64,000 bases of DNA, taken from contig NZ_AUJE01000007.1 in assembly GCF_000424065.1 (NCBI RefSeq), positions 58,543-122,542 on the forward strand, written 5' to 3'. The DNA is from Selenomonas ruminantium subsp. ruminantium ATCC 12561 (lineage in GTDB: Bacteria; Bacillota; Negativicutes; Selenomonadales; Selenomonadaceae). Shown one piece after another: positions 1 to 8,092 of this stretch. A model generated the notes under the pieces. It was not told the DNA's origin. It saw only the letters and a list, made by a program, of their open reading frames with translations, and searched no databases. Within the stretch, counting starts at the first letter, position 1; each line of letters opens with the position of its first letter. Position numbers and translations under genes: made by a program.

Positions 1-521
1 TCATGACGTCCAATGCCGGAGCCAATCTCTTGAAGCAAAGCACTGGCGTTATGGGCTTTGCCGTGAATGAGAAGGACGAACAGCAGGCGGCAGAAAAGGC
101 AGCAGAAAAGCGGGTATTGGATGAGGTAAAACATGTATTTAAGCCGGAGTTTTTGAACCGTGTAGACGAACAGCTGGTATTCCATCCGTTAGGCCGTCCG
201 GAACTGACGAAAATCGTGGATATCCTGCTGCAGGATGTTAAAAAGCGCCTGCAGGAAAAGGATATCCAGCTGGAAATCAGTCCGTCTGCCCGTGGAAAAC
301 TCGTGGACGAAGGTACGGATTTCAAATTTGGTGCCCGTCCTTTAAAACGTGCCATTCAAAAACTTGTGGAAGATGAAATCGCAGAAATGCTGCTGGCCGG
401 TAAGTTCAAGGCAGGAGATACCATTGCCATCCGCAAGAATGGCAAGGAGTTGGAATTTACCAAGAAGCTGCCGCGCAAAACAGTGCGCCCCAAAGCGGTA
501 AAGGAGAAGGTCAATGCCTAA
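1..521 (+). CDS. clpC: ClpC, Clp protease ATP-binding subunit, C-terminal part (cut by window start)
   Basis: Only the last ~173 codons are present; the reading frame enters from the left edge. The visible part begins at the ITSNAGA-like sensor-1 region (MTSNAGANLL), continues through FKPEFLNRVDE, typical of the second AAA+ module of ClpC/ClpB, and has the C-terminal D2-small domain with the sensor-2 stretch FGARPLKRAIQKLVEDEIAEMLL. ClpC unfolds substrates for ClpP, which is encoded at 33486. The gene is followed directly by a small ORF and radA, in line with the Firmicute ctsR-mcsA-mcsB-clpC-radA order, although the upstream genes are outside the window. Family assignment is firm; whether the full protein has the usual N domain cannot be seen. 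Confidence 0.93.
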   Translation, partial: MTSNAGANLLKQSTGVMGFAVNEKDEQQAAEKAAEKRVLDEVKHVFKPEFLNRVDEQLVFHPLGRPELTKIVDILLQDVKKRLQEKDIQLEISPSARGKLVDEGTDFKFGARPLKRAIQKLVEDEIAEMLLAGKFKAGDTIAIRKNGKELEFTKKLPRKTVRPKAVKEKVNA

Positions 522-648
522 AAATCAGCTGCAGCCTTCAGGCTTGGGGAGCCGGCTGTTGAACTTCGGCACGAATTTTTTCTGGGCTATTGTCTGGCTG
601 GGCCGTCATATCATCAGATTTTGTAAAAAAATCCTCGGCAGAGGATAG
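514..648 (+). CDS. Small 44-residue hypothetical protein between clpC and radA
   Basis: An ATG at 514 overlaps the end of clpC by 8 bases and has a good ribosome binding site (AAGGAG at 501-506, 7-base spacing). The product, starting MPKNQLQPSGLGSRLLN, has an aromatic hydrophobic centre (NFFWAIVWLG) and a basic tail (RHIIRFCKKILGRG), so it could lie on or in the membrane. It ends 17 bases before the radA start, so clpC, this ORF and radA look translationally coupled. I do not recognise a family. It may be a real small membrane protein or just a spacer frame; the overlap and the Shine-Dalgarno favour translation. Confidence 0.5.
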   Translation: MPKNQLQPSGLGSRLLNFGTNFFWAIVWLGRHIIRFCKKILGRG

Positions 649-665
649 GATTCGGAGGAATTATT

Positions 666-2054
666 TTGGCCAAAAAGAAAAAGACGGTCTTTGTTTGTCA
701 GGATTGCGGCTATGAAGTGCCTAAGTGGCTGGGCAAATGTCCGGGCTGCGGGGCCTGGAATACGATGGTGGAAGAAGTGGTTACTCCGGAAGCGGGCGGC
801 ACATCTTCTGGCGGCGGTTTGCGCTTAGGCCTTTCCGATGCGCAAAAGCCGCAGCCCATTGGCGAGGTGGCCATTGAGGACTTGCCGCGCTTTGCCACCG
901 GTTCGGAGGAACTCGACAGAGTCTTGGGCGGTGGCGTTATCCCCGGTTCGATGGTACTGATTGTCGGTGACCCCGGCGTGGGTAAGTCGAGCCTGACCCT
1001 GCGTGTCTGTGCGGATGTGGCTCGTGCCGGCCGCAGTGTACTCTATGTTACCGGTGAGGAAAGCACGCGGCAAGTGCGCATGCGTGGGGATCGGTTAAAT
1101 GCCATTGCCGATAAGCTCTATGTGGTCAGTGAGACCAATATGGAAACGATTGAAGCGCATATCGAAAATACCAAGCCGGAACTTTTGGTCATTGACTCCA
1201 TTCAGACTGTATTCAAGCCGGAAGTGCAGAGCGCGCCGGGCAGTGTATCGCAGGTGAGGGAATGTGCCGTGGATATTCTGCGCATTGCCAAAGGCAAGGG
1301 CATAGCAGCTTTTGTTATCGGCCATGTGACGAAGGAAGGCAATCTGGCCGGGCCGCGAGTACTTGAACATATCGTGGATACGGTGCTGTACTTTGAGGGT
1401 GAGCGCAATGCTGAGTACCGGGTACTGCGGGCGGTCAAGAATCGTTTCGGTAGTACCAATGAATTGGGGCTGTTTGAAATGCGCGATATCGGTCTGGTGG
1501 ATGTGCCGGATGCGTCCAAATTGTTCCTGTCGGACCGGGAGGGGGATAGCGGTACGGTGATTATTCCCACCGTAGAAGGCACAAGGCCGCTACTGGTAGA
1601 ATTGCAGGCGCTCGTGGCGCCGACTCCCTATGTGCCGCCGCGCCGCACGGCCGATTCCGTGGATATCAAGCGGATTCAGCTGCTGTTGGCGGTGCTCGAA
1701 AAGCGCGTCCATCTGCAGGTAGGCGCCTGCGATGTGTATGTGAAGGTAGCGGGGGGCATTAAGATTGATGAACCTGCCGCTGATTTAGGCATTTGCGTGG
1801 CTATGGCATCGAGCTTTGCGAACCGGCAAATCCGTCCCAAGACGATTGTTTTCGGCGAAGTGGGGTTGTCCGGTGAGGTTCGGGCGGTAGGTCAGGCCGA
1901 TGTGCGCATCAACGAAGCCAAACGCTTAGGTTTTGAGCACGTTGTCCTGCCAATGAAAAATTACCGCCAGCTGGCTAAGGAAGTTAAAGGAATAAGGCTT
2001 TATGGAGCAGAAACCATCGGTGATGCGTTGAAATTGGCTATGCCAAGGGGTTAA
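666..2054 (+). CDS. radA: DNA repair protein RadA (branch-migration helicase)
   Basis: RadA is a RecA-like, DnaB-type motor that processes recombination intermediates. The 462-residue protein has every hallmark: an N-terminal C4 zinc finger (Cys 11, 14, 25, 28), Walker A GDPGVGKSS at 101-109, the RadA signature KNRFGS near residue 260, and a C-terminal Lon-protease-like domain containing VKVAGGIKIDEPAADLG. The start is TTG at 666, set by GGAGG at 654-658 with 7-base spacing and by the standard MAKKKKTVFVCQDCG N-terminus. It follows clpC as in many Firmicutes. Nothing is missing. Confidence 0.97.
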   Translation: MAKKKKTVFVCQDCGYEVPKWLGKCPGCGAWNTMVEEVVTPEAGGTSSGGGLRLGLSDAQKPQPIGEVAIEDLPRFATGSEELDRVLGGGVIPGSMVLIVGDPGVGKSSLTLRVCADVARAGRSVLYVTGEESTRQVRMRGDRLNAIADKLYVVSETNMETIEAHIENTKPELLVIDSIQTVFKPEVQSAPGSVSQVRECAVDILRIAKGKGIAAFVIGHVTKEGNLAGPRVLEHIVDTVLYFEGERNAEYRVLRAVKNRFGSTNELGLFEMRDIGLVDVPDASKLFLSDREGDSGTVIIPTVEGTRPLLVELQALVAPTPYVPPRRTADSVDIKRIQLLLAVLEKRVHLQVGACDVYVKVAGGIKIDEPAADLGICVAMASSFANRQIRPKTIVFGEVGLSGEVRAVGQADVRINEAKRLGFEHVVLPMKNYRQLAKEVKGIRLYGAETIGDALKLAMPRG

Positions 2055-2099
2055 AATAAAGAAAATATCCTGTTCTGAAAGAATTGCTTAAAAAATTTC

Positions 2100-2129
2100 T
2101 TGCCAAACAATGGCTTGCTATGCTATTAT
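2100..2129 (+). promoter_or_regulatory. Probable promoter of ispH
   Basis: TTGCCA at 2100-2105, an 18-base spacer, then TATTAT at 2124-2129 preceded by TG (extended -10). It lies 70 bases before the ispH start in the gap after radA. Confidence 0.55.
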
Positions 2130-2199
2130 GTATGTTAGATTGTGAAAACGGGCTGAAAGTATAACTGTTTTTGCATAATAAAATAGTGGTGGTTGATGT

Positions 2200-3027
2200 A
2201 TGGAAGTCATTTTAGCAGATTATCTTGGCTTTTGTTACGGCGTAAAACGGGCTGTAACCATTGCACAGGAGAATGCTTCCGCTGATGGCACTTCTTCAAC
2301 ATTAGGACCGATTATCCATAATCCCCAAGTGGTGGAACGCTTGAAAACTCAGGGCGTTGGCACGGTAGATGCGTTAGCAGAGATGGATAAGGGTACTGTG
2401 ATTATCCGCTCCCATGGTGTGGGGCCGGAAATTTATGAAGAAGCAGAGCGCCGTGGCTTGAACTTGGTGGATGCGACTTGTCCCCATGTGAAAAAAGCAC
2501 AGCTTTCGGCTAAAAAATTGGCAGATAGTAGTTGCAAGGTGGTCATCGTCGGTGAAAAGAAGCATCCTGAAGTGCACAGTATTTTTGAATGGTCGGGAGG
2601 AAAGGCCGTAGTAGTTGAAACAGAGGAAGAGGCAGAAGCCTTGGATTCTTGTGCAAAGTTAGGTGTTGTTTGCCAGACAACATTTTCCGGAGACAAATTC
2701 AAAAGTATTGTAACGCGTTTGTTGGATAAATCCAGAGATGTTCACATACAGCGAACCATTTGTACAGCTACAGATCAGCGCCAAAAAGCAGCTTTAGAGC
2801 TTGCAGCCAAGGTTGATATGATGTTGGTTATTGGTGGCAAGAACAGTGCAAATACGACAAGGCTTGCTCAGATTTGTGCAGAAAAATGCTTAACTTACCA
2901 TATCGAAACAGCAGAAGAACTGCAGGACGAGTGGTTTGATAAAATTGAAAAAATTGGTATTACAGCGGGTGCTTCAACACCTGACTGGATTATCAAGGAG
3001 GTATATAAAAAGTGTCAGAACAGATGA
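2200..3027 (+). CDS. ispH: 4-hydroxy-3-methylbut-2-enyl diphosphate reductase (IspH/LytB)
   Basis: IspH is the last enzyme of the MEP isoprenoid pathway and reduces HMBPP to IPP and DMAPP with a [4Fe-4S] cluster. The 275-residue protein carries the three cluster cysteines in their usual contexts: Cys12 in GFCYGVKRAV, the Cys in DATCPHVKK, and the Cys in TICTATDQRQ. The SHGVGP and GGKNSANTTRL substrate motifs are also present. The stop overlaps the start of the next gene, an S1-domain protein. In several Clostridia these two proteins occur as one fused chain; here they remain separate but overlap by 16 bases. Confidence 0.96.
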   Translation: MEVILADYLGFCYGVKRAVTIAQENASADGTSSTLGPIIHNPQVVERLKTQGVGTVDALAEMDKGTVIIRSHGVGPEIYEEAERRGLNLVDATCPHVKKAQLSAKKLADSSCKVVIVGEKKHPEVHSIFEWSGGKAVVVETEEEAEALDSCAKLGVVCQTTFSGDKFKSIVTRLLDKSRDVHIQRTICTATDQRQKAALELAAKVDMMLVIGGKNSANTTRLAQICAEKCLTYHIETAEELQDEWFDKIEKIGITAGASTPDWIIKEVYKKCQNR

Positions 3028-4073
3028 ATATGGAAGAACTCTTAGCAAGCGAGGAGGCAATGCCGAATATCGAGGAACGTACCGTGGTTACGGGCGAAGT
3101 TATTCAGGTTTCCCGCGATGAAGCTTATGTTGATATCGGATACAAGCAGGAAATTGCTATTCCGAAGCGCGAGCTGGCTTATCCGGCTCCGGAGTCCGCT
3201 GAGGACGTAGTAAAAGTTGGCGACAAAATCGATGTTTACATCGTTTCCCTGGGCGGCGACAACGGTGGCATTCTTTCCAAGGTTAAGGCTGACCGCATGG
3301 TTGCCTGGAAGGAAATGGAAGCCATCATGGAACGTGGCGAAACGGTACAGGCTACCATCAATCAGGTAGTTAAGGGCGGTCTCGTAGCTTCCGTAAATGG
3401 TCTCCGTGGCTTTATCCCGGCTTCCCAGATGGAACTGCATTTCGTAAAAGATCTGTCCGTATATGCTGGTCAGACGGTTGAATGCGAAATCATCGAAATC
3501 GATGTACACAAGCAGCGTCTGGTTCTTTCCCGCCGTAAGCTCCTCGAAGCTGCTCGCGCTGAGAAAGAAGATGAAGTATTCTCCACGCTGCAGGCTGATA
3601 CCGTTGTTCGCGGTACGGTTAAGCGTATCGTTGATTACGGTGCATTCATTGACATCGGCGGCGTAGATGGTCTGGCTCATATCTCTGATTTGGCTTGGAA
3701 CCGCGTGAAGCATCCGTCTGATGTTCTCGAAGTTGGTCAGGAACTGGATGTATACGTTAAGAGCATCGACCAGGATGCAAAGCGCATTTCCCTGTCCGTA
3801 AAAGACACCATGCGTGATCCCTGGCTCGACAATGCTGAAAAGTATGCTGAAGGCGACATCATCGAAGGCAAAATCATCAAGCTGACGGACTTCGGTGCTT
3901 TCATGGAAATCGAGCCGGGCTTCGATGGCCTGATTCCGATGGGTGAACTTGCTGAAAAGCGCATTGAACGTGCTGATGAAGCTGTTCATGTTGGCGATGA
4001 AGTTAAGGTTAAGGTTCTGCGCATCGACACGAAGCGTAAACGCATTTCGCTGTCCATCACGAAAGCTAACTAA
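3012..4073 (+). CDS. S1 RNA-binding domain protein (RpsA-like)
   Basis: The 353-residue protein holds four S1 (OB-fold) repeats, the last two with clear VxGxVxxxxxFGAFxDI/GxDGLxHxS patterns (VRGTVKRIVDYGAFIDIGGVD and IEGKIIKLTDFGAFMEIEPG). It is shorter than the six-repeat ribosomal protein S1 of Proteobacteria and matches the Firmicute S1-like protein, which binds mRNA and the 30S subunit. GTG at 3012 is preferred over ATG 3024 or ATG 3030 because AAGGAGG at 2995-3001 stands 10 bases away. Codon use is strongly biased (many GTT and GCT), suggesting high expression. It is co-transcribed and probably translationally coupled with ispH. Confidence 0.9.
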   Translation: MSEQMNMEELLASEEAMPNIEERTVVTGEVIQVSRDEAYVDIGYKQEIAIPKRELAYPAPESAEDVVKVGDKIDVYIVSLGGDNGGILSKVKADRMVAWKEMEAIMERGETVQATINQVVKGGLVASVNGLRGFIPASQMELHFVKDLSVYAGQTVECEIIEIDVHKQRLVLSRRKLLEAARAEKEDEVFSTLQADTVVRGTVKRIVDYGAFIDIGGVDGLAHISDLAWNRVKHPSDVLEVGQELDVYVKSIDQDAKRISLSVKDTMRDPWLDNAEKYAEGDIIEGKIIKLTDFGAFMEIEPGFDGLIPMGELAEKRIERADEAVHVGDEVKVKVLRIDTKRKRISLSITKAN

Positions 4074-4103
4074 TAGCTTCGCTAAATAAACAGAATAAAC
4101 TCA

Positions 4104-4135
4104 GGGGAGTGATGTTTTCCATCACTCCTTTGTTT
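4104..4135 (+). terminator. Rho-independent terminator after the S1 gene
   Basis: GGAGTGATG (4106-4114), loop TTTTC, CATCACTCC (4120-4128), then TTTGTTT. It closes the ispH-S1 unit. Confidence 0.85.
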
Positions 4136-4164
4136 AATTAGAACTAGAATGAAAGAGAAAATAT

Positions 4165-5571
4165 ATGAGTAAGGAATACGCTGGGATTATATCCAGAGTA
4201 AATGAGGGAAGTCTGGCTGAGGAACTGGAGCTGGTTCCCGGTGATAAAATCATCGCCATCAACGAGCAGCCCCTGCGGGATATCATTGATGTAAGCTTTG
4301 CCATGGCTGATGAAGAAATCGACCTGACGGTTGAACATGCCGATGGTGAGCGGGAAATCATTTCCTTTGACAAGGATTTTGATGAAGAACTGGGCGTGGA
4401 ATTTGAGTCGGCAGTATTTGACGGCATCCGCAAATGTGCCAACAACTGCTATTTCTGCTTTGTCAATATGATTGCCCCGGATATGCGGGACAGTCTGTCG
4501 ATAAAAGATGATGATTATCGCCTGTCCTTCCTCTATGGCAACTTTGTGACCATGACCAATATGGGACCGGCGGACTTCAAGCGTATCGAGCAGTTTCACC
4601 TGTCGCCGCTCTATGTGTCGGTGCAGTGCATGAATCCGGAACTAAGGGCGCAGATGTTGCGCTGCAAGGGGGCGGCGCGGATTACTGAACAGCTTGAAAA
4701 TCTCGAAAAAGCTGGTGCTGAATACCATACGCAGATTGTGCTCTGTGCGGGTCTCAACGACGGCGAGGAATTAGAGCGCTCCATCCGTGAAATCGCCGCC
4801 CGCCGTCCCCATGCATTGTCCATGGCTATTGTGCCTGTGGGCATCACGAAGTATCGTACAGACCCCTATCCCTTGCAGCAGTTTGACCGCGAAGGTGCCG
4901 CGAGAGTCATTGATATGGTGGAGAAGTGGCAGAAGAAGTTCCAGCAGGAGGAAGGGCGCACGTTCCTTTACTTAGGGGATGAATTCTACTTTCTGGCTGG
5001 CCGCGAAGTGCCGCCAACTGAATTCTATGACGGCTTCCCGCAGCTCGATAACGGCATTGGCCTGACCCGCAGCTTTATCAATGACTGGAATCTGACAAAT
5101 CAAAATTCTGACCGGTCAAATGGCTATGACGAGCCCTTTGTGATTGATGTGGTGACGGGAACCGCCGTAGCACCGGTAATGGAACAACTGGCGAAATCCT
5201 TGCAGGTCAAAAATCTGCAGGTGCGGATTGTGCCGGTAGAGAACAAACATTTTGGTTCAACGGTCAATGTATCGGGGCTGTTGACCGCAAAGGATATTAT
5301 TGATACGCTGCGGTCTATGCCAGAGGCGGATAAGCGGCAGGCATTGATTATTCCCGAACCGGCGCTTAGAGCTGGGGAAGATATCTTTCTTGACGATATG
5401 ACCCTGCAGGAATTTGCCGCGCATTTCCCGAATATCCGCGTAGAGCCGGTGCAGGGCGGGGCCGATTACTACCATGCGCTTACCGACTGGGCAACTTATC
5501 ATAAGAACCGCAGCGGCGAAACTGCCTATACCTGGCAGAGCAATGCAGGCTATACGAAACCTGCGGAATAA
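4165..5571 (+). CDS. PDZ / radical SAM / DUF512 protein
   Basis: 468 residues. The N-terminus is a short PDZ-like module (IISRVNEGSLAEELELVPGDKIIAINEQ). It is followed by a radical-SAM-like cluster motif CANNCYFC (Cys-x3-Cys-x2-Cys, about residues 92-99) and the C-terminal DUF512 region with YLGDEFYFLAG and a final VTGTAVAPVMEQL...NKHFGSTVNVSGLL block. Members of this family sit beside der in many Firmicutes, as here (der starts 22 bases downstream). Its reaction is not established as far as I know; a role in ribosome or tRNA metabolism is only suggested by context. The family call is strong, the function open. Confidence 0.9.
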   Translation: MSKEYAGIISRVNEGSLAEELELVPGDKIIAINEQPLRDIIDVSFAMADEEIDLTVEHADGEREIISFDKDFDEELGVEFESAVFDGIRKCANNCYFCFVNMIAPDMRDSLSIKDDDYRLSFLYGNFVTMTNMGPADFKRIEQFHLSPLYVSVQCMNPELRAQMLRCKGAARITEQLENLEKAGAEYHTQIVLCAGLNDGEELERSIREIAARRPHALSMAIVPVGITKYRTDPYPLQQFDREGAARVIDMVEKWQKKFQQEEGRTFLYLGDEFYFLAGREVPPTEFYDGFPQLDNGIGLTRSFINDWNLTNQNSDRSNGYDEPFVIDVVTGTAVAPVMEQLAKSLQVKNLQVRIVPVENKHFGSTVNVSGLLTAKDIIDTLRSMPEADKRQALIIPEPALRAGEDIFLDDMTLQEFAAHFPNIRVEPVQGGADYYHALTDWATYHKNRSGETAYTWQSNAGYTKPAE

Positions 5572-5592
5572 CTATAAGAAAGAAGGCTGACA

Positions 5593-6924
5593 ATGAGCAA
5601 ACCTATTGTTGCCATCGTAGGACGCCCGAATGTGGGCAAGTCCACGCTGTTCAATCAGATTGGCAAGAAACGCGTTTCCATCGTTGATGATATGCCCGGC
5701 GTTACCCGGGACAGAATTTATTTGGATGCAGAATGGCTGAACCATGAGTTCACCATGATTGATACCGGTGGTATCGAATTCGACGAAAGCAACCATATCT
5801 TAAAATCCATGCGCAGCCAGGCGGAAATCGCCATGGAAGAAGCCGACGTAATCCTCTTTTTGGTGGATGGCCGGGCTGGCCTTACGACTTCTGATGAAGA
5901 AGTGGCCAAGATTCTGCGCAATACCAAGAAGCCGGTTATCTTAGGCGTCAATAAAATTGACAGTCCCCAGCTCGAAATGAACATCTATGAGTTCTATAAT
6001 CTGGGTTTAGGTGACCCGATTCCTCTTTCGGCGACCAATGTTATGAACCTGGGCGACTTGTTGGATGCCATTGTAGCGGCATTCCCTGAAGAAGTGCCGG
6101 AAGAAAAGGACGAGGACGAAATCAGCATTGCCGTTATCGGCCGTCCGAATGTGGGCAAATCTTCCCTCGTCAATCAGCTGCTCGGCGAAGAACGCGTTAT
6201 CGTCAGCGATGTAGCCGGTACGACCCGTGATGCTATAGATACGCATTTCGTTAAGGACGATATGAAATTTATGCTGATTGATACGGCTGGCATGCGTCGC
6301 CGCGGCAAGATTGATGAGCCGGTGGAGCGTTACAGCGTGATGCGTTCCCTGCGTGCCATTGACCGTGCCGATGTTGTCCTGATGGTTATCAATGCCTTTG
6401 AAGGCATCACCGAGCAGGACAAGAAGATTGCCGGTTATGCCCATGAGTCCGGCAAGGGTGTGGTGATTGTCGTCAACAAATGGGATATCTATCCCGAAAA
6501 GGATGACAAGTCAACCCTGCGCTTTACCGAAGACTTGCGTGAGGAAATCGGCTTCCTGCAGTATGCGCCGGTGCTCTATGCTTCGGCTCTGACCGGCCAG
6601 CGTGTGGGCCGCGTGACGGAACTCGTGAAGTATGTGGCCGAACAGCAGTCCATGCGCATCAAGACGAGCGTGCTCAACGAGCTTATCCGCGATGCGGTTT
6701 CCATTAACCCGCCGCCGATGCACCGTGGCCGCCGTCTCAAGATTCTCTTTATGACGCAGGCGGATATCAAGCCGCCGAAGTTCATCATCTTTGTCAACGA
6801 CCCGGAACTCATGCACTTCTCTTACTTGCGGTTTATCGAAAACCGTCTGCGCGAAATGTATGGCTTTGAGGGTACGCCTCTGCGCCTGATTGTCCGTGCG
6901 CGCGATGAGGAGGAGGATTATTGA
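5593..6924 (+). CDS. der: Ribosome-assembly GTPase Der (EngA)
   Basis: Der matures the 50S subunit and is unusual in having two GTPase domains in tandem. Both are visible in the 443 residues: GRPNVGKS near residue 10 with DTGG and NKID, and a second GRPNVGKS near 183 with DTAG and NKWD. The C-terminal KH-like domain ends with RFIENRLREMYGFEGTPLRLIVRAR, a family hallmark. The ATG at 5593 follows GAAAGAAGG. The stop overlaps the start of plsY, so the two are translationally coupled. Confidence 0.98.
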   Translation: MSKPIVAIVGRPNVGKSTLFNQIGKKRVSIVDDMPGVTRDRIYLDAEWLNHEFTMIDTGGIEFDESNHILKSMRSQAEIAMEEADVILFLVDGRAGLTTSDEEVAKILRNTKKPVILGVNKIDSPQLEMNIYEFYNLGLGDPIPLSATNVMNLGDLLDAIVAAFPEEVPEEKDEDEISIAVIGRPNVGKSSLVNQLLGEERVIVSDVAGTTRDAIDTHFVKDDMKFMLIDTAGMRRRGKIDEPVERYSVMRSLRAIDRADVVLMVINAFEGITEQDKKIAGYAHESGKGVVIVVNKWDIYPEKDDKSTLRFTEDLREEIGFLQYAPVLYASALTGQRVGRVTELVKYVAEQQSMRIKTSVLNELIRDAVSINPPPMHRGRRLKILFMTQADIKPPKFIIFVNDPELMHFSYLRFIENRLREMYGFEGTPLRLIVRARDEEEDY

Positions 6925-7520
6925 TGGAGAACATGCTGCTAGCAGGGATTCTCTCCTATCTTCTGGGCTCGATTCCAAACGGTCTGTGGCTGGGCAAGGC
7001 TGTCTGGCATACAGACCTCAGGGAACACGGCAGTCATAACATTGGCGCCACTAATGCCTGGCGTACGCTGGGCAAGCCGGCAGGAATTTCCATTTTCCTG
7101 CTGGACTTTGCCAAAGGCGCGGTGAGCGTTTATCTTGCTTCTCTGCTCGTGGGCACGCCGGTCTTTATGATTGTCTGCGGTATCTTAGCCATTGTTGGTC
7201 ATTCCTGTTCCCTGTTCCTGAAATTCAAAGGTGGCAAGGGCGTGGCTACGGGCTTGGGGGTTATGGTCATGCTGATGCCCCTGCCGGCTCTGATTGTATT
7301 TTTACTGTGGCTGGCCATCGTAAAGGTCACAGGCTATGTGTCCTTAGGTTCCATTGTGGCAGCAGCCTGTGTACCGCTATTGGCCTGGCTGATGGATTAT
7401 TCTTTGGAATTTATTCTCTTTGGTGTGCTGGCGGCAGTATTCATCATTGTCCGTCACCACAGTAACATTGGCCGTCTGCTGAAGGGCACAGAAAGCAAAA
7501 TTCAGGCGGCAAAACGCTGA
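6924..7520 (+). CDS. plsY: Glycerol-3-phosphate acyltransferase PlsY
   Basis: PlsY transfers the acyl group of acyl-phosphate to glycerol-3-phosphate at the inner membrane, the first step of phospholipid synthesis. The 198-residue protein is mostly membrane segments and contains the family motifs GSIPNGLWLGK, GSHNIGATNAWRTLG, FAKG and the glycine-rich KFKGGKGVATGLG. ATG 6924 shares one base with the der stop codon and has GAGGAGGA just upstream; TTG 6921 is a possible alternative. Its partner PlsX is not in the window. Confidence 0.95.
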   Translation: MENMLLAGILSYLLGSIPNGLWLGKAVWHTDLREHGSHNIGATNAWRTLGKPAGISIFLLDFAKGAVSVYLASLLVGTPVFMIVCGILAIVGHSCSLFLKFKGGKGVATGLGVMVMLMPLPALIVFLLWLAIVKVTGYVSLGSIVAAACVPLLAWLMDYSLEFILFGVLAAVFIIVRHHSNIGRLLKGTESKIQAAKR

Positions 7521-7547
7521 ATTTGTTGATAGTTGTAAAATTTTGGG

Positions 7548-7577
7548 ATGACAAATGTATACATAATGTGGTATACT
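7548..7577 (+). promoter_or_regulatory. Probable promoter of the ACT-hom-thrB unit
   Basis: ATGACA at 7548-7553, an 18-base spacer, and TATACT at 7572-7577, followed 41 bases later by the ACT-domain gene. Confidence 0.55.
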
Positions 7578-7618
7578 ATCTTTTGTCAGTAGAAAATTAT
7601 CCATTGGAGGCGTAATAT

Positions 7619-8065
7619 ATGAACGAACAGAAAAGCGGATTTTTCCTCGTCCGTGAAGAAATTCTTCCGGAAGCAATCAAGAAAACCATCAAAGTAAAAG
7701 AAATGCTCAAACGTGGCGATGCCCGTACCATCAACGAAGCCGTGGAGAAAATGGAGCTGTCCCGCAGTGCTTATTACAAGTACAAGGATTATGTGTTCCC
7801 CTTCTACGAAGCCAGCCAGAATAAGATTGTCACCCTGACGTTCCTGCTTGAACACAAGAAGGGTGTACTTTCCAGTGTCCTGAACACGATTTCGCAGGAT
7901 TCCGGCAGTGTTATGACCATCAATCAGGGGATTCCCCTGCAGGGCGTGGCTAATGCTACCGTATCCATTGAAACCATGAACCTCAGCGTAGACCTCGAAG
8001 CTTTGCTCGATAAGCTGCGCATGGTTGATGGCGTGAAGCGTCTGGAAGTTCTTGGTCAGGCTTAA
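7619..8065 (+). CDS. ACT domain-containing protein (UPF0735 / PheB-like)
   Basis: 148 residues. The N-terminal half has a helix-turn-helix-like stretch (RGDARTINEAVEKMELSRSAYYKYKDYVFPF) and the C-terminal half is an ACT domain (IVTLTFLLEHKKGVLSSVLNTISQ), the small-molecule binding fold of amino-acid regulation. It sits 27 bases before hom, the homoserine dehydrogenase gene, the common arrangement for this family, and probably senses an amino acid to regulate the aspartate or aromatic pathways. The exact ligand is not known. The start is set by TTGGAGG seven to eight bases upstream. Confidence 0.9.
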   Translation: MNEQKSGFFLVREEILPEAIKKTIKVKEMLKRGDARTINEAVEKMELSRSAYYKYKDYVFPFYEASQNKIVTLTFLLEHKKGVLSSVLNTISQDSGSVMTINQGIPLQGVANATVSIETMNLSVDLEALLDKLRMVDGVKRLEVLGQA

Positions 8066-8092
8066 TTGAATAGTTGAAAAGGGGTGTACCGT

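Noticed and set aside
3042..3989. Open frame of 315 codons on the - strand inside the S1 gene
   Set aside because: Shadow caused by codon bias of a highly expressed gene.
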